Source: Roseiarcus sp036489975 (GTDB taxonomy: Bacteria; Pseudomonadota; Alphaproteobacteria; Rhizobiales; Beijerinckiaceae). From it: a DNA stretch of 64,000 bases. The notes below the pieces were generated by a model. It was given only the letters and a program-made list of their open reading frames with translations. It did no database searches and had not been told where the DNA came from. The stretch is from the NCBI GenBank assembly GCA_036489975.1, contig DASXES010000110.1, forward strand, positions 207,619 to 271,618. The letters run 5' to 3'. The first letter of the stretch is position 1, and the number at the start of each line of letters is the position of its first letter. This document shows, piece after piece, positions 52,249 through 61,053 of the stretch. Position numbers and translations under genes: made by a program.

Positions 52249-53085
52249 ATGACTGACAGCATCGCCAGACGCCGGCGCGCCTATGCGGCCGGGATCATGG
52301 CGATCGCCGGGATCAGCGATCCGCGGATCGAAGCCGCCTTCGCCGCCGTCCCGCGCGAGGATTTCGCCGGCTCCCCGCCCTGGCGGATCGGCTCCGGCGG
52401 TCTCTTCGGCCTTAGCTCGTCCGATGACCCCGCCCGCCTCTACGAAGACGTCCTTGTCGCCATTGACGCCGAGCGGGGCGTCAACAACGGCCAGCCCTCG
52501 CTGCACGCACAGTCGATCGCCGCGCTCGCTCTCAACGAGGGCGAGACGGCGGTGCAGATCGGCGCGGGCGCCGGCTATTACACGGCGATCCTCGCCGAGC
52601 TCGTCGGGCCTGAGGGCAAGGTGACGGCTTACGAGATCGCGCCCGACATCGCCGCGCGCGCCGCGGCCAACCTCAGGCGCTACCCTCAGGTCGAGCTCTG
52701 CGCGCGTTCCGGCGTTGAGGGCCTGCCTCAGGCCGACGTCCTCTATGTCAACGCCGCCGCCACCCATCCGATTCGCGCCTGGCTCGACGCGCTGAAGGCA
52801 GGCGGAAGGCTCGTCTTTCCTCTCCAGGCGGCGGGCTCGAGCGGCGCCATGCTCCTGGTGACGCGGCCAGAGCGCGGCGACGCATGGCCGGCGCGCTTTC
52901 TTCTGGGGGTGGTTTTCATCGCCTGCGAGGGCGCGCAGGATCCTGGGATGGCCCGCAGGCTGGACGAGGCGTTCCGCCGTGGCGGGTGGGAGCGGGTGCG
53001 CTCGCTCCGCTTCGGCAGCGAGCCGAGCGCGACGGACTGGGTCCGGGGCGTCGGCTGGGCTTTGTCGACCGAGCCGGCGGGGTGA
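52249..53085 (+). CDS. Protein-L-isoaspartate methyltransferase-like protein
   Basis: A 278-residue SAM-dependent methyltransferase of the PIMT class. The SAM motif I region reads TAVQIGAGAGYYTAILAELV, preceded by SLHAQSIAALALNEG and followed by GKVTAYEIAPDIAARAAANL. PREDFAG near the N-terminus is typical. It lacks the classic SAPH/GQT segment in its usual form, so repair of isoaspartyl residues is uncertain and it may be a PIMT-derived paralogue. The ATG at 52249 follows GAAGGAGGGCGCGAGGG. Confidence 0.82.
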   Translation: MTDSIARRRRAYAAGIMAIAGISDPRIEAAFAAVPREDFAGSPPWRIGSGGLFGLSSSDDPARLYEDVLVAIDAERGVNNGQPSLHAQSIAALALNEGETAVQIGAGAGYYTAILAELVGPEGKVTAYEIAPDIAARAAANLRRYPQVELCARSGVEGLPQADVLYVNAAATHPIRAWLDALKAGGRLVFPLQAAGSSGAMLLVTRPERGDAWPARFLLGVVFIACEGAQDPGMARRLDEAFRRGGWERVRSLRFGSEPSATDWVRGVGWALSTEPAG

Positions 53086-53092
53086 CCCCGCC

Positions 53093-53370
53093 TTATTGGG
53101 CCGCGCTTGGCAGCATTCGCGACAGGACGCCGTCGCGCCTCACATATTGATGCCACAGCGCGCCGGCGACGTGCAGGCCGACGACGGCGAACAGGCTGTA
53201 CGCCAGCAACTGATGAACTTACTCCGCGGGATCGAATATCGCTTTGTTCGGCGGGCCCCCGAAGTTCAGTTGAAAGAGGCCGTAGTCGAACGATCTGCCG
53301 TGCCAGACATAGGCGATGATCCGGCCGCGGGGATGGCGAGCATAAGAATGTACATGGCGCGGTGCGCCCC
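53093..53370 (-). pseudogene. Cytochrome b561 pseudogene (frameshift and internal stop)
   Basis: Read on the minus strand, AHRAMYILMLAIPAAG (one frame) continues after a frameshift near 53320 as RIIAYVWHGRSFDYGLFQLN. After an in-frame TAA (at DPAE*VHQ), VHQLLAYSLFAVVGLHVAGA and LWHQYVRRDGVLSRMLP follow to a TAA at 53093-53095. These are the second, third and fourth helices and the conserved RRDGVL end of a cytochrome b561. The N-terminal helix is missing, and there are two separate inactivating lesions, so the gene is dead. It lies between the methyltransferase and the P1B ATPase genes. Confidence 0.8.
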
Positions 53371-53566
53371 GGACGAGGCTCCGGCGCCGCGACTCCATCT
53401 CTCATCCGCGCTAACCTCATTTCGGACGCGCGCTTACGTTCCCGCAACGCGGGCACAGTGGGATTCGACTGGGACTGAGCCGTTTGGCCGAACGATGGCG
53501 GCTCGAAGCCGCGCCTCGCGCCCTCGCGCCTCCGCTGATCGGCGAGCGTGAAGCGCAGGGCAGGGC

Positions 53567-55873
53567 ATGAGGGAAGCGATGAGCGTCGCCCTTGATCGAA
53601 TCCTTCACCGCGCCCTGATCGGGATCGCGCTCGGCGGGCTGGCCGCGGGCGCGATTCTCTGGGCCCGGGGCGACCGCACGTTCGCGCAATGCGCATGGGC
53701 GGCCGGGTCGATTCCAGTCGCCCTCGGATTGCTCGTCTCGATCGTTCGCGATCTCCTGGCCGGCCGCGCCGGGGTCGACGTGATTGCGCTCCTGTCGATG
53801 ACCGGCGCGCTGCTGCTCGGGCACAATCTGGCCGCGATCGTGGTCGCCGTCATGTACGCGGGCGGCACGGCGCTCGAGGATTTCGCGGTCTCCCGCGCCG
53901 AGCGCGACCTCAAGGCGCTCGTCGATCGCGCGCCTCGGGTCGCCCATCGGGACAATCTTGGCCAGATCGAAGACGTCCCGGTCGCCGGGATCGCCGTCGG
54001 CGACAGGCTCCTGGTGCGCGCGGGCGAGGTCGTTCCCGTGGACGGCGTTCTGTCGGACGCGGAGGCGATGCTGGACGAGGCGGCGCTGTCCGGAGAGCCG
54101 ATCCCGGTCGGCAAGCGTCGGGGCGAGGCGATCCGCAGCGGAGCGGTCAATGCCGGCGGGACCTTCTCGATGGAGGCGACGGCGAGGGAAGGCGAGAGCA
54201 CCTACGCCAGCATCGTTCGCATGGCGACGGCGGCCCAGACGGCGAAGTCCCCGACGATCCGCCTCGCCGACCGGTTCGCCCTCCTGCTCCTGCCGGTCTC
54301 GCTCGGCCTTGCGGGAGCGGCTTGGCTGATCTCAGGCGATCCGGTCCGGGCCCTGGCGGTCATGGTGGCGGCGACGCCCTGTCCGCTCATTCTTGCGGCC
54401 CCGGTCGCCTATATCGCGGGAGTGGCAAGGGCGGCGAGGCAGGGCGTTCTGATGAAAGGGGGCGCGGCGCTCGAGGCGCTCGCCCAAACCCGCACGGTCA
54501 TTTTCGACAAGACGGGCACCCTCACGGTCGGCGGCGCGAGGCTCATCGAGATCGAAACGGCGCCTGGGTTTAGCGCGGCCGAGGCGCTTCGCCTCGCGGC
54601 CTCCGTCGAACAGGCTTCCCAGCATGTCGTCGCCGCCGCGATCGTCGCGGCCGCGCGCCAGCGCCAATTGCCGATCGGCGCCGCGAGCGATGTCCGCGAG
54701 GCGATGGGGTCGGGCGTCGCGGGCATGGTCGAAGGGCGCCAGGTTCGCGCCGGGTCGCATGACTTCGTCTTCAACTCGCCCCCCGCGAGCGTCTGGTCGA
54801 GGCGAACCCTTCGCCGCGCCTCGCTTCATTCGGCGCTGACGGTGTTCGTGGCCGTGGACGGAGCGCCAGCCGGCGCGATTTTGCTCGCAGACGCGTTGCG
54901 GCGCGAGGCCCCGCGGGCGATCCAGTCCCTGCGGGCGTCCGGCGTGTCGCGGATCATCATGGTCACCGGCGATCGCGCCGAGACCGCCGAGGCGATCGGC
55001 GCCGCTCTCGATCTCGACGCGGTGCTTTCCGAGCGCGATCCGGCCGACAAGGTCGAGGCGGTCGCGGTCGAGCAGGGCCTGCAGCCCACCCTGATGGTGG
55101 GCGATGGAATCAACGACGCCCCGGCGCTGGCGGCGGCCCATGTCGGCGCGGCGATGGGCGCCCGCGGGGCGAGCGCGTCGTCGGAGGCGGCGGACGTTGT
55201 CATTCTCGTCGATCGGCTCGACCGCGTTTCGGACGCGGTCGACATCGCGCGCCGGACGAACGGCATCGCGTTCCAGAGCATGGCCGCGGGGATGGCCATG
55301 TCGGGCGTGGCGATGATCGCCGCCGCTCTGGGCTGGCTTGCGCCTGTGGAGGGCGCGCTGACCCAGGAAGCCATCGACGTCGCCGTTATCCTCAACGCCT
55401 TGCGCGCGCTGGGCTCTGGCCGGCGACGGCGACGAAGCAGCATGGCGGCGAGCGACGCTGAGGCGCTTCGCGACGAGCACCGGAGCGTCGAAAAGAGCCT
55501 CGACCGGCTGGGCGACACCGCCAATGCGCTCGAGGACGCTTCAGCCTCCGACGGCGCCGCGATGATCCGGGAAGCGAATGAGATTGTAGCGGACGTTATT
55601 GTCGTGCACGAAAAGGCCGACGAAACGCTGGTCTATCCTCGCCTTCGCAGGTCGCTCGCGAGCGGCTACGGCTTGGCGGCGATGAGCCGCGTCCATCGCG
55701 AGCTGCTCCACCTCGCCCATCTCCTTGCGCGCTTGTCCGACGGCTTGTCGGAGGGAGACGCGGATTCGCTCCTGTTGCGCGACGGGCAGAGGATCATTGA
55801 GTCCATCGAGACCATCGCGCGGATTCACAACGCGCAGGAGGAAGACATCTACGAATACGCCGCCGCGGGATAA
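53567..55873 (+). CDS. P1B-5-type (Nia-like) metal ATPase with hemerythrin domain
   Basis: A 768-residue P-type ATPase. LDEAALSGEPIPVGK (actuator), TPCPLILAAPVAYIAG (membrane metal motif, about 270-285), DKTGTLTVGG (phosphorylated Asp about 314) and MVGDGINDAPALAAA are complete. There is no N-terminal metal-binding domain. The TPCP motif, the helix-6 segment ALTQEAIDVAVILNALRALG and a C-terminal hemerythrin-like domain (from about 632: DEHRSVEKSL, HEKADETLVYP, HRELLHLAHLL, HNAQEEDIYEY) define subgroup P1B-5. The characterised example, Nia of Sinorhizobium meliloti, exports nickel and iron. An ATG at 53579 has a better RBS (GAGGG) and may be the true start. Confidence 0.92.
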   Translation: MREAMSVALDRILHRALIGIALGGLAAGAILWARGDRTFAQCAWAAGSIPVALGLLVSIVRDLLAGRAGVDVIALLSMTGALLLGHNLAAIVVAVMYAGGTALEDFAVSRAERDLKALVDRAPRVAHRDNLGQIEDVPVAGIAVGDRLLVRAGEVVPVDGVLSDAEAMLDEAALSGEPIPVGKRRGEAIRSGAVNAGGTFSMEATAREGESTYASIVRMATAAQTAKSPTIRLADRFALLLLPVSLGLAGAAWLISGDPVRALAVMVAATPCPLILAAPVAYIAGVARAARQGVLMKGGAALEALAQTRTVIFDKTGTLTVGGARLIEIETAPGFSAAEALRLAASVEQASQHVVAAAIVAAARQRQLPIGAASDVREAMGSGVAGMVEGRQVRAGSHDFVFNSPPASVWSRRTLRRASLHSALTVFVAVDGAPAGAILLADALRREAPRAIQSLRASGVSRIIMVTGDRAETAEAIGAALDLDAVLSERDPADKVEAVAVEQGLQPTLMVGDGINDAPALAAAHVGAAMGARGASASSEAADVVILVDRLDRVSDAVDIARRTNGIAFQSMAAGMAMSGVAMIAAALGWLAPVEGALTQEAIDVAVILNALRALGSGRRRRRSSMAASDAEALRDEHRSVEKSLDRLGDTANALEDASASDGAAMIREANEIVADVIVVHEKADETLVYPRLRRSLASGYGLAAMSRVHRELLHLAHLLARLSDGLSEGDADSLLLRDGQRIIESIETIARIHNAQEEDIYEYAAAG

Positions 55874-55972
55874 GCCGCCGGACCTCGAACAAGCGATACG
55901 CGGAGGCTCTAAGTCTTTGTATTGAGCGTGATCTCGTCCGAAAACCAGTATCCGCTTTTCGGGATCGCGCTC

Positions 55973-56320
55973 TTAGACCGAAAAACTCACCCCGCAGCCG
56001 CAGGAGGCGACCGCGTTCGGATTGTTCACCCGGAACGACTGGCCCATGAGATCATCGACGAAGTCGAGCTCGGCCCCTTTGAGCATTTCGAGCGAGACCG
56101 GATCGACCAGCACCGTCGCGCCATCGCGGGTGACTGCGATGTCGTCCTCGGCGCGGCTCCTCTCCACGTCGAACCCGTATTGGAAGCCCGAGCAGCCGCC
56201 TCCCTTGACCGAGATTCGCAAGGCCGCGCCCGCTTCGCCCTTGAGGATGGCGTTGAGCCGCCGCGCCGCGCTGGCGCTGATCGTGACACCCTCAAGCGTC
56301 GGGGAGACGGCTTCATTCAT
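55973..56320 (-). CDS. erpA: Iron-sulfur cluster insertion protein ErpA
   Basis: A 115-residue A-type Fe-S carrier (HesB/IscA/ErpA). It has ISASAARRLNAILKGEAGAA, KGGGCSGFQYGFDVE with the first cysteine, and the CxC end (NPNAVASCGCGVSFSV). The start at the ATG at 56320 is preferred to the TTG at 56326. It is divergent from dgt with about 90 bases between them, a conserved neighbourhood in Rhizobiales. Confidence 0.93.
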   Translation of the reverse strand: MNEAVSPTLEGVTISASAARRLNAILKGEAGAALRISVKGGGCSGFQYGFDVERSRAEDDIAVTRDGATVLVDPVSLEMLKGAELDFVDDLMGQSFRVNNPNAVASCGCGVSFSV

Positions 56321-56409
56321 GATCAAAAGCCTTTAGTCGCTTGCGCCGAGGAGCCGGCGCCGTCAAGATTCTACTGGGTCCAAGATATGGACGCCGGGCA
56401 GAGAGCGCA

Positions 56410-57627
56410 ATGTCAAGGCGGTTGATGGCGGACGAGAAGCGGTTCGAGACGCGCGCGCCCTGGGCCGCCGATCTGTCGCGCGCGCCGCGCCTGGTTTCCG
56501 AGCCGCCGTCGGCGACCCGCACGGAATTCCAGCGCGACCGCGACCGGATCGTCCATTCGACCGCCTTCCGTCGTCTCGCCCACAAGACCCAGGTGTTCGT
56601 CGATCACGAGGGCGATCATTTCCGCACCCGCCTCACCCATACGATCGAGGTGGCGCAGATCGCCCGCGCCCTCGCCCGCGCCTTGAGGCTCGACGACGAC
56701 CTCGCCGAGGCGGTCGCGCTTGGCCACGACCTCGGCCACACCCCCTTCGGGCATACCGGGGAGGACGCGCTCGACGCCGCGATGGCCGGACACGGCGGCT
56801 TCGACCACAACAGCCAGGCCTTGCGCATTGTCACCGAGCTCGAGCGCCGCTACGCCGACTTCGATGGGCTAAACCTGACCCGACCGACGCTTTCCGGGCT
56901 CGTCAAGCACAACGGACCGCTGCTTGACCGCTTTGGCGCGCCGACTGAGCGCTACCGCCCGCACGGTGTTCCGCCCGCGATCCTCGCCTACGACAAGACG
57001 CAGCCCCTGGACCTCAGCCTGCATGCGAGCCTCGAGGCGCAAGCCGCAGCGATCGCTGACGATATCGCCTATGACGCCCACGACATCGACGACGGCCTGC
57101 GCGCCGGTCTCTTCCAGCTCGCCGAGCTTCGCGCCGCCGTTCCGTTTGTCGGCGATCTCATGGGGGAGATCGACGGCCTTCATCCCGGCCTCGAGGAGCC
57201 GCGCGTCATCCACGAACTGACCCGCCGCGTCATCACCCGGTTCATCGAGGACGCGATCGACGAGAGCCGCCGGCGGATCGCTGAATCGAACGTCGCGAGC
57301 CCCGAGGCCGTCGCCGCGGCAGGCCGCGCCCTTGTCGGACATTCGGGGCCCGTCCAGGCGGCGGACCGCGACATCAAGGCGTTCCTCTTCGCCCGCATGT
57401 ACCGCCATCCCGAGGTGCGCAAGGTCCGCGATCGGGCGGATGCGGTCGTGCGGCGCCTGTTTGAGGCCTATTTCGCCGAGCCGTCCCTGATGCCTGCCGA
57501 ATGGGCGGCCCGGGCGGAGAGCGGCGACGTGGCGCGCGCTGTCGCCGACTATATCGCCGGCATGACCGACCGGTTCGCCATCGCCGAGCACGCCCGGCTT
57601 TTTGACGCCGCTTCCGACTTGCGATAG
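56410..57627 (+). CDS. dgt: Deoxyguanosinetriphosphate triphosphohydrolase-like protein
   Basis: A 405-residue HD-domain dNTP triphosphohydrolase. The metal site is visible as RLTHTIEVAQIARA, then ALGHDLGHTPFGHTGEDAL; FRRLAHKTQVFVDHEGDHFR lies upstream. GGFDHNSQALRIVTELE and YDAHDIDDGL are typical of the dGTPase-like family (type 2). The start at 56410 gives the usual length; the frame is open from a TTG at 56341. It is followed after 71 bases by argS. Confidence 0.94.
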   Translation: MSRRLMADEKRFETRAPWAADLSRAPRLVSEPPSATRTEFQRDRDRIVHSTAFRRLAHKTQVFVDHEGDHFRTRLTHTIEVAQIARALARALRLDDDLAEAVALGHDLGHTPFGHTGEDALDAAMAGHGGFDHNSQALRIVTELERRYADFDGLNLTRPTLSGLVKHNGPLLDRFGAPTERYRPHGVPPAILAYDKTQPLDLSLHASLEAQAAAIADDIAYDAHDIDDGLRAGLFQLAELRAAVPFVGDLMGEIDGLHPGLEEPRVIHELTRRVITRFIEDAIDESRRRIAESNVASPEAVAAAGRALVGHSGPVQAADRDIKAFLFARMYRHPEVRKVRDRADAVVRRLFEAYFAEPSLMPAEWAARAESGDVARAVADYIAGMTDRFAIAEHARLFDAASDLR

Positions 57628-57698
57628 AGGCGCGCGGCTATGCCCGGCCATGATGCTGACAGCGGCGCCCAGGCAATGGCTCTCCCACGGCAGGAATA

Positions 57699-59477
57699 AT
57701 GAATATTTTCGCCGACTTCCAGTCGCGCATCGCCGGTCTCATCGAAAAGCGGATCGCTGCGGGTGAGTTGCCGCCTGGCCTCGATCTCGGCCGCTTCGTG
57801 GTCGAGCCGCCGCGCGACCCGGCCCACGGCGACCTCTCGACCAACGCGGCGATGGTCTACGCGAAAGAGGCGAAGCAGGCGGGCTCGAACCCGCGCGCCC
57901 TTGCGGAGGGCCTTGTCGCCGATCTCAAACTTGAGCCAGATGTGCAGAGCTCCGAGGTCGCTGGCCCCGGCTTCATCAATATCCGCCTTAAGCCCGAGGT
58001 TTACGAGACTGTCCTCAAAGCCGTTCTGACGCAGGGCGGGCGTTTCGGCGCCGGGGCGCCGAGCCCGGACGGACCGGTCAATGTCGAATATGTGAGCGCC
58101 AATCCGACCGGGCCTATGCACGTCGGCCATGCGCGCGGCGCGGTGTTCGGCGACGCGCTTGCGAGCCTCCTCATCTTCTCGGGCCGCGAGGCGACGCGCG
58201 AATATTACATCAACGACGCCGGCGGCCAGGTGGACGTGCTCGCCCGCTCGGCGTTCCTCCGCTACCGCGAGGCGCTCGGCGAAGACATTGGCCCAATCCC
58301 CGAGGGTCTCTATCCCCGCGACTATCTCAAGCCCGTCGGCGAATATCTCGCGCGTGAATTCGGCGCGGGGCTCGTGAGCAAGCCCGAGGCGGAATGGCTG
58401 CCTCTCGTGCGCAAGCGCGCCATCGAAGCCATGATGGGGATGATCCGCGACGACCTCGCCGCGCTCAACATTTCGCACGAAGTGTTCGCCTCCGAGCGCG
58501 CGCTGACCGGCGCCGACGGCGCCGAGGACCAGGTGGCGAGCACGATCGAATGGTTGCGCGCCAAAGGCCTTGTCTACCAGGGCCGGCTGCCGGCGCCCAA
58601 GGGCGGCGCGCCTGCCGACGATTGGGAGGACCGCGAGCAGACCCTGTTCCGCTCGACCGGCTTTGGCGACGACGTCGACCGGCCGCTGATCAAGTCCGAC
58701 GGCGGATACACCTATTTCGCCAGCGACATCGCCTATCACAAGACCAAGATCGACCGCGGTTTCAAGACTCTGGTCGACGTCTGGGGCGCCGACCACGGCG
58801 GCTATGTCAAGCGGATGCAGGCGGCGGTCGCGGCGCTCTCGCGCGGCGAGGCGAAGCTCGAAGTGCGGCTCTGCCAGCTCGTGCGGCTCATGCGCGCGGG
58901 CGAGCCGGTCAAAATGTCGAAGCGCTCCGGCGAGTTCGTGACGCTTCGCGAGGTCGTGGACGAAGTCGGCGCGGACGCCGTCCGCTTCATCATGCTGATG
59001 CGCAAGAACGACGCGCCGCTCGATTTCGACCTGATGAAGGTGATCGAGCAAAGCCAGGACAATCCCGTCTTCTACGTGCAATACGCCCATGCCCGCGCCC
59101 GCAGCGTGCTTCGGCAGGGCAAGACCGTGTTCGGCGATTTCGATCTTGACCGGAAGGCGCTCGCCCGTGCCGAGCTCTCGCTTCTGACTGACGAGGGCGA
59201 GCGGGAGCTCATGGGCGCCTTCGCGCAATATCCACGCGCTATCCGGCAGGCGGCGGAAGCGCATGAACCGCACCGGGTGGCCTTTTTCGCCCACGAACTG
59301 GCGACGCATTTCCACGCGCACTGGAACCGGGGAAAAGATGCGCGCGAGTTGCGGTTTGTTAACGAAAATGAACGCATTTTATCCTATGCGAGACTGGCTT
59401 TGGTCGCAGGCGTCAGCCTTGTTTTGGCCTCCGCCTTGTCAATTTTGGGCGTTAGCGCCCCCGAGGAGATGCGTTAG
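57699..59477 (+). CDS. argS: Arginyl-tRNA synthetase
   Basis: A 592-residue class I aminoacyl-tRNA synthetase charging tRNA-Arg. The HIGH-type motif is HVGHARGAVFGDAL after NVEYVSANPTGPM. YYINDAGGQVDVLARS and the KMSK-type loop VKMSKRSGEFVTLREVVDEV follow. The N-terminal Arg-specific additional domain (about 1-110) and the C-terminal anticodon-binding DALR domain (ending EEMR) are present. AGGAATA before the ATG is a modest RBS. It belongs to the conserved dgt-argS-SPOR-nagZ group. Confidence 0.97.
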   Translation: MNIFADFQSRIAGLIEKRIAAGELPPGLDLGRFVVEPPRDPAHGDLSTNAAMVYAKEAKQAGSNPRALAEGLVADLKLEPDVQSSEVAGPGFINIRLKPEVYETVLKAVLTQGGRFGAGAPSPDGPVNVEYVSANPTGPMHVGHARGAVFGDALASLLIFSGREATREYYINDAGGQVDVLARSAFLRYREALGEDIGPIPEGLYPRDYLKPVGEYLAREFGAGLVSKPEAEWLPLVRKRAIEAMMGMIRDDLAALNISHEVFASERALTGADGAEDQVASTIEWLRAKGLVYQGRLPAPKGGAPADDWEDREQTLFRSTGFGDDVDRPLIKSDGGYTYFASDIAYHKTKIDRGFKTLVDVWGADHGGYVKRMQAAVAALSRGEAKLEVRLCQLVRLMRAGEPVKMSKRSGEFVTLREVVDEVGADAVRFIMLMRKNDAPLDFDLMKVIEQSQDNPVFYVQYAHARARSVLRQGKTVFGDFDLDRKALARAELSLLTDEGERELMGAFAQYPRAIRQAAEAHEPHRVAFFAHELATHFHAHWNRGKDARELRFVNENERILSYARLALVAGVSLVLASALSILGVSAPEEMR

Positions 59478-59542
59478 CGGACCTTGTCCTGAGCGGCGCG
59501 TCTGACGCGCTCAAGCAAGAGTTCGCAACGGGTGAGGACGAT

Positions 59543-61009
59543 ATGAGTGCTTCCGGATCACGTGCGGGTGACGAGATCAACCTCGACGAGTTCGAGCGGC
59601 GGTTGCGCGCCGCGGGAGGCGGGCAGGCGCGCGCCGAGGATCCCCTGGCGGAGCTTTCGCGCCTGGTCGAGTTCTCGCATTTCGGGATCTCGAACGGGGA
59701 GGCGCCGGCGCGCCGCGCCGCCGAGCCCAACCCCATGAGCGCGGGGCCCGCTCAGCCACTCGAAACCGCAGCTCTTCGCCCGTCGATCGACGAAGAGGTG
59801 GAGGAACTGGCGCCCGGCGCGTCGGAGGCCGACCGCGAGGCGCGGCAGGATTACGAGTTTGACGCCCATCGCGGCGATGGCCCCTTTGGGGCGGAGCCGG
59901 AGGATGAGCGCCGGTCGATGCGCTGGAAGCTCACGGTTTCCGCGCTGGCGCTCGCGGGCGTAGCGATGATCGGGGCTGTCTTCGCGCTCAAGGGCGGGGT
60001 CCCGGGTCTGTCAAAAACGCCTCCGTTCATCGCGGCCGCTCAGGGACCGACCAAAGTGGCGCCGCCGAAGAGCGAAACGCCCGCCGCCCTGAATGACCCG
60101 GGCGGGTCTCTCCTGGGCAGCGCCAAGCCGGGACCCGTCAAGGTCGTCAATACCGAGGAGCAGCCCGTCGATCTGAGCGCGCAGGCGGCGCTTAGCGCTC
60201 CGCCGGCGGCCGCCGCCAATCCGCCTTCCACGACCGCCATCCCGGCTGCGGCCGCCGATCCGACCGCGCTCGCCGCCACCGGCAATACGCCGCTTGTGGC
60301 GCCGCCCGGCGCGCCGACGGCGTCGATGCCGTCGGAATTCCCCACTCCGAAGCCGGTGCGGACAGTCTCGCTGCGGCCGGACGGAACCCCGATCGCAGTC
60401 AATCCTTCCGATCAGGCGACAAGCGACGCGAAGCCCGCCCCCGCGCCGCCGCAGGAAGCGCCGAGCCAGCCGGCGCCGCAGGCCGCCAGCGACGCGACCG
60501 GCGCCGCTGAGCCGTCCACGCCAAAGCTTGATTTGCCGACCAAGCTTTCACCGAAGTCGGCCGCCCGGGTCGTCGTCGGCAAGACCGATACGACCGCGCC
60601 CGCCGCGAACGGTGAGACGCCCGCCGAACCGACGCAGAATAGCGCTCCCGCAAAGCCGGAGAAGCCGGAGCGGGCCGCGAAGAGGCCGAAGCCGGGGCCG
60701 GTCGCGGACGCGGCCGAAACGACCGGAGCGATTGCGCCGCCGGTCGACGCGACCGCGGCGACGACTTCCGGGGGATGGTCGGTCCAGCTTGCCGCGCCGA
60801 GATCGGAAGCGGAAGCCAAGAGCAAGGTCGCGCAGCTCACAGGCAAATATAGCGCCGAGCTCAACGGCTCCCCCATCGGGGTGCACAAGGCGGAAGTCCA
60901 TGGCGAGACGATCTACCGCCTGCGCGTGAGCGGCCTGACGAAGGCGGACGCCGCGGCAATGTGCGCTCGCCTCAAGGGCGACGGCGGGCAGTGCTTCATC
61001 GTCAAGTAA
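59543..61009 (+). CDS. SPOR domain-containing membrane protein
   Basis: A 488-residue single-pass protein. A charged cytoplasmic segment (INLDEFERRLRAAGGG) is followed by a transmembrane helix (about 136-155, TVSALALAGVAMIGAVFAL), a roughly 240-residue Ala/Pro-rich periplasmic linker, and a C-terminal SPOR domain (about 412-488: GGWSVQLAAPRSEAEAKSKV, TIYRLRVSGLTKADAAAMC, QCFIVK). SPOR domains bind denuded glycan at the division septum. Its place between argS and nagZ, a glycan-processing gene, fits a cell-wall role. Confidence 0.9.
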   Translation: MSASGSRAGDEINLDEFERRLRAAGGGQARAEDPLAELSRLVEFSHFGISNGEAPARRAAEPNPMSAGPAQPLETAALRPSIDEEVEELAPGASEADREARQDYEFDAHRGDGPFGAEPEDERRSMRWKLTVSALALAGVAMIGAVFALKGGVPGLSKTPPFIAAAQGPTKVAPPKSETPAALNDPGGSLLGSAKPGPVKVVNTEEQPVDLSAQAALSAPPAAAANPPSTTAIPAAAADPTALAATGNTPLVAPPGAPTASMPSEFPTPKPVRTVSLRPDGTPIAVNPSDQATSDAKPAPAPPQEAPSQPAPQAASDATGAAEPSTPKLDLPTKLSPKSAARVVVGKTDTTAPAANGETPAEPTQNSAPAKPEKPERAAKRPKPGPVADAAETTGAIAPPVDATAATTSGGWSVQLAAPRSEAEAKSKVAQLTGKYSAELNGSPIGVHKAEVHGETIYRLRVSGLTKADAAAMCARLKGDGGQCFIVK

Positions 61010-61053
61010 GCGAAGCGCGCCTGCCTCTTGACGTCTGAGCCCGGAGCCGGCGA

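Noticed and set aside
57549..59321. 590-codon minus-strand open frame opposite dgt/argS
   Set aside because: Antisense to argS, whose HIGH and KMSK motifs are certain; no independent support.
59543..61009. TonB-like energy transducer because of the long Ala/Pro linker
   Set aside because: The C-terminal domain is clearly SPOR, and the context (argS, nagZ) is a cell-wall one.
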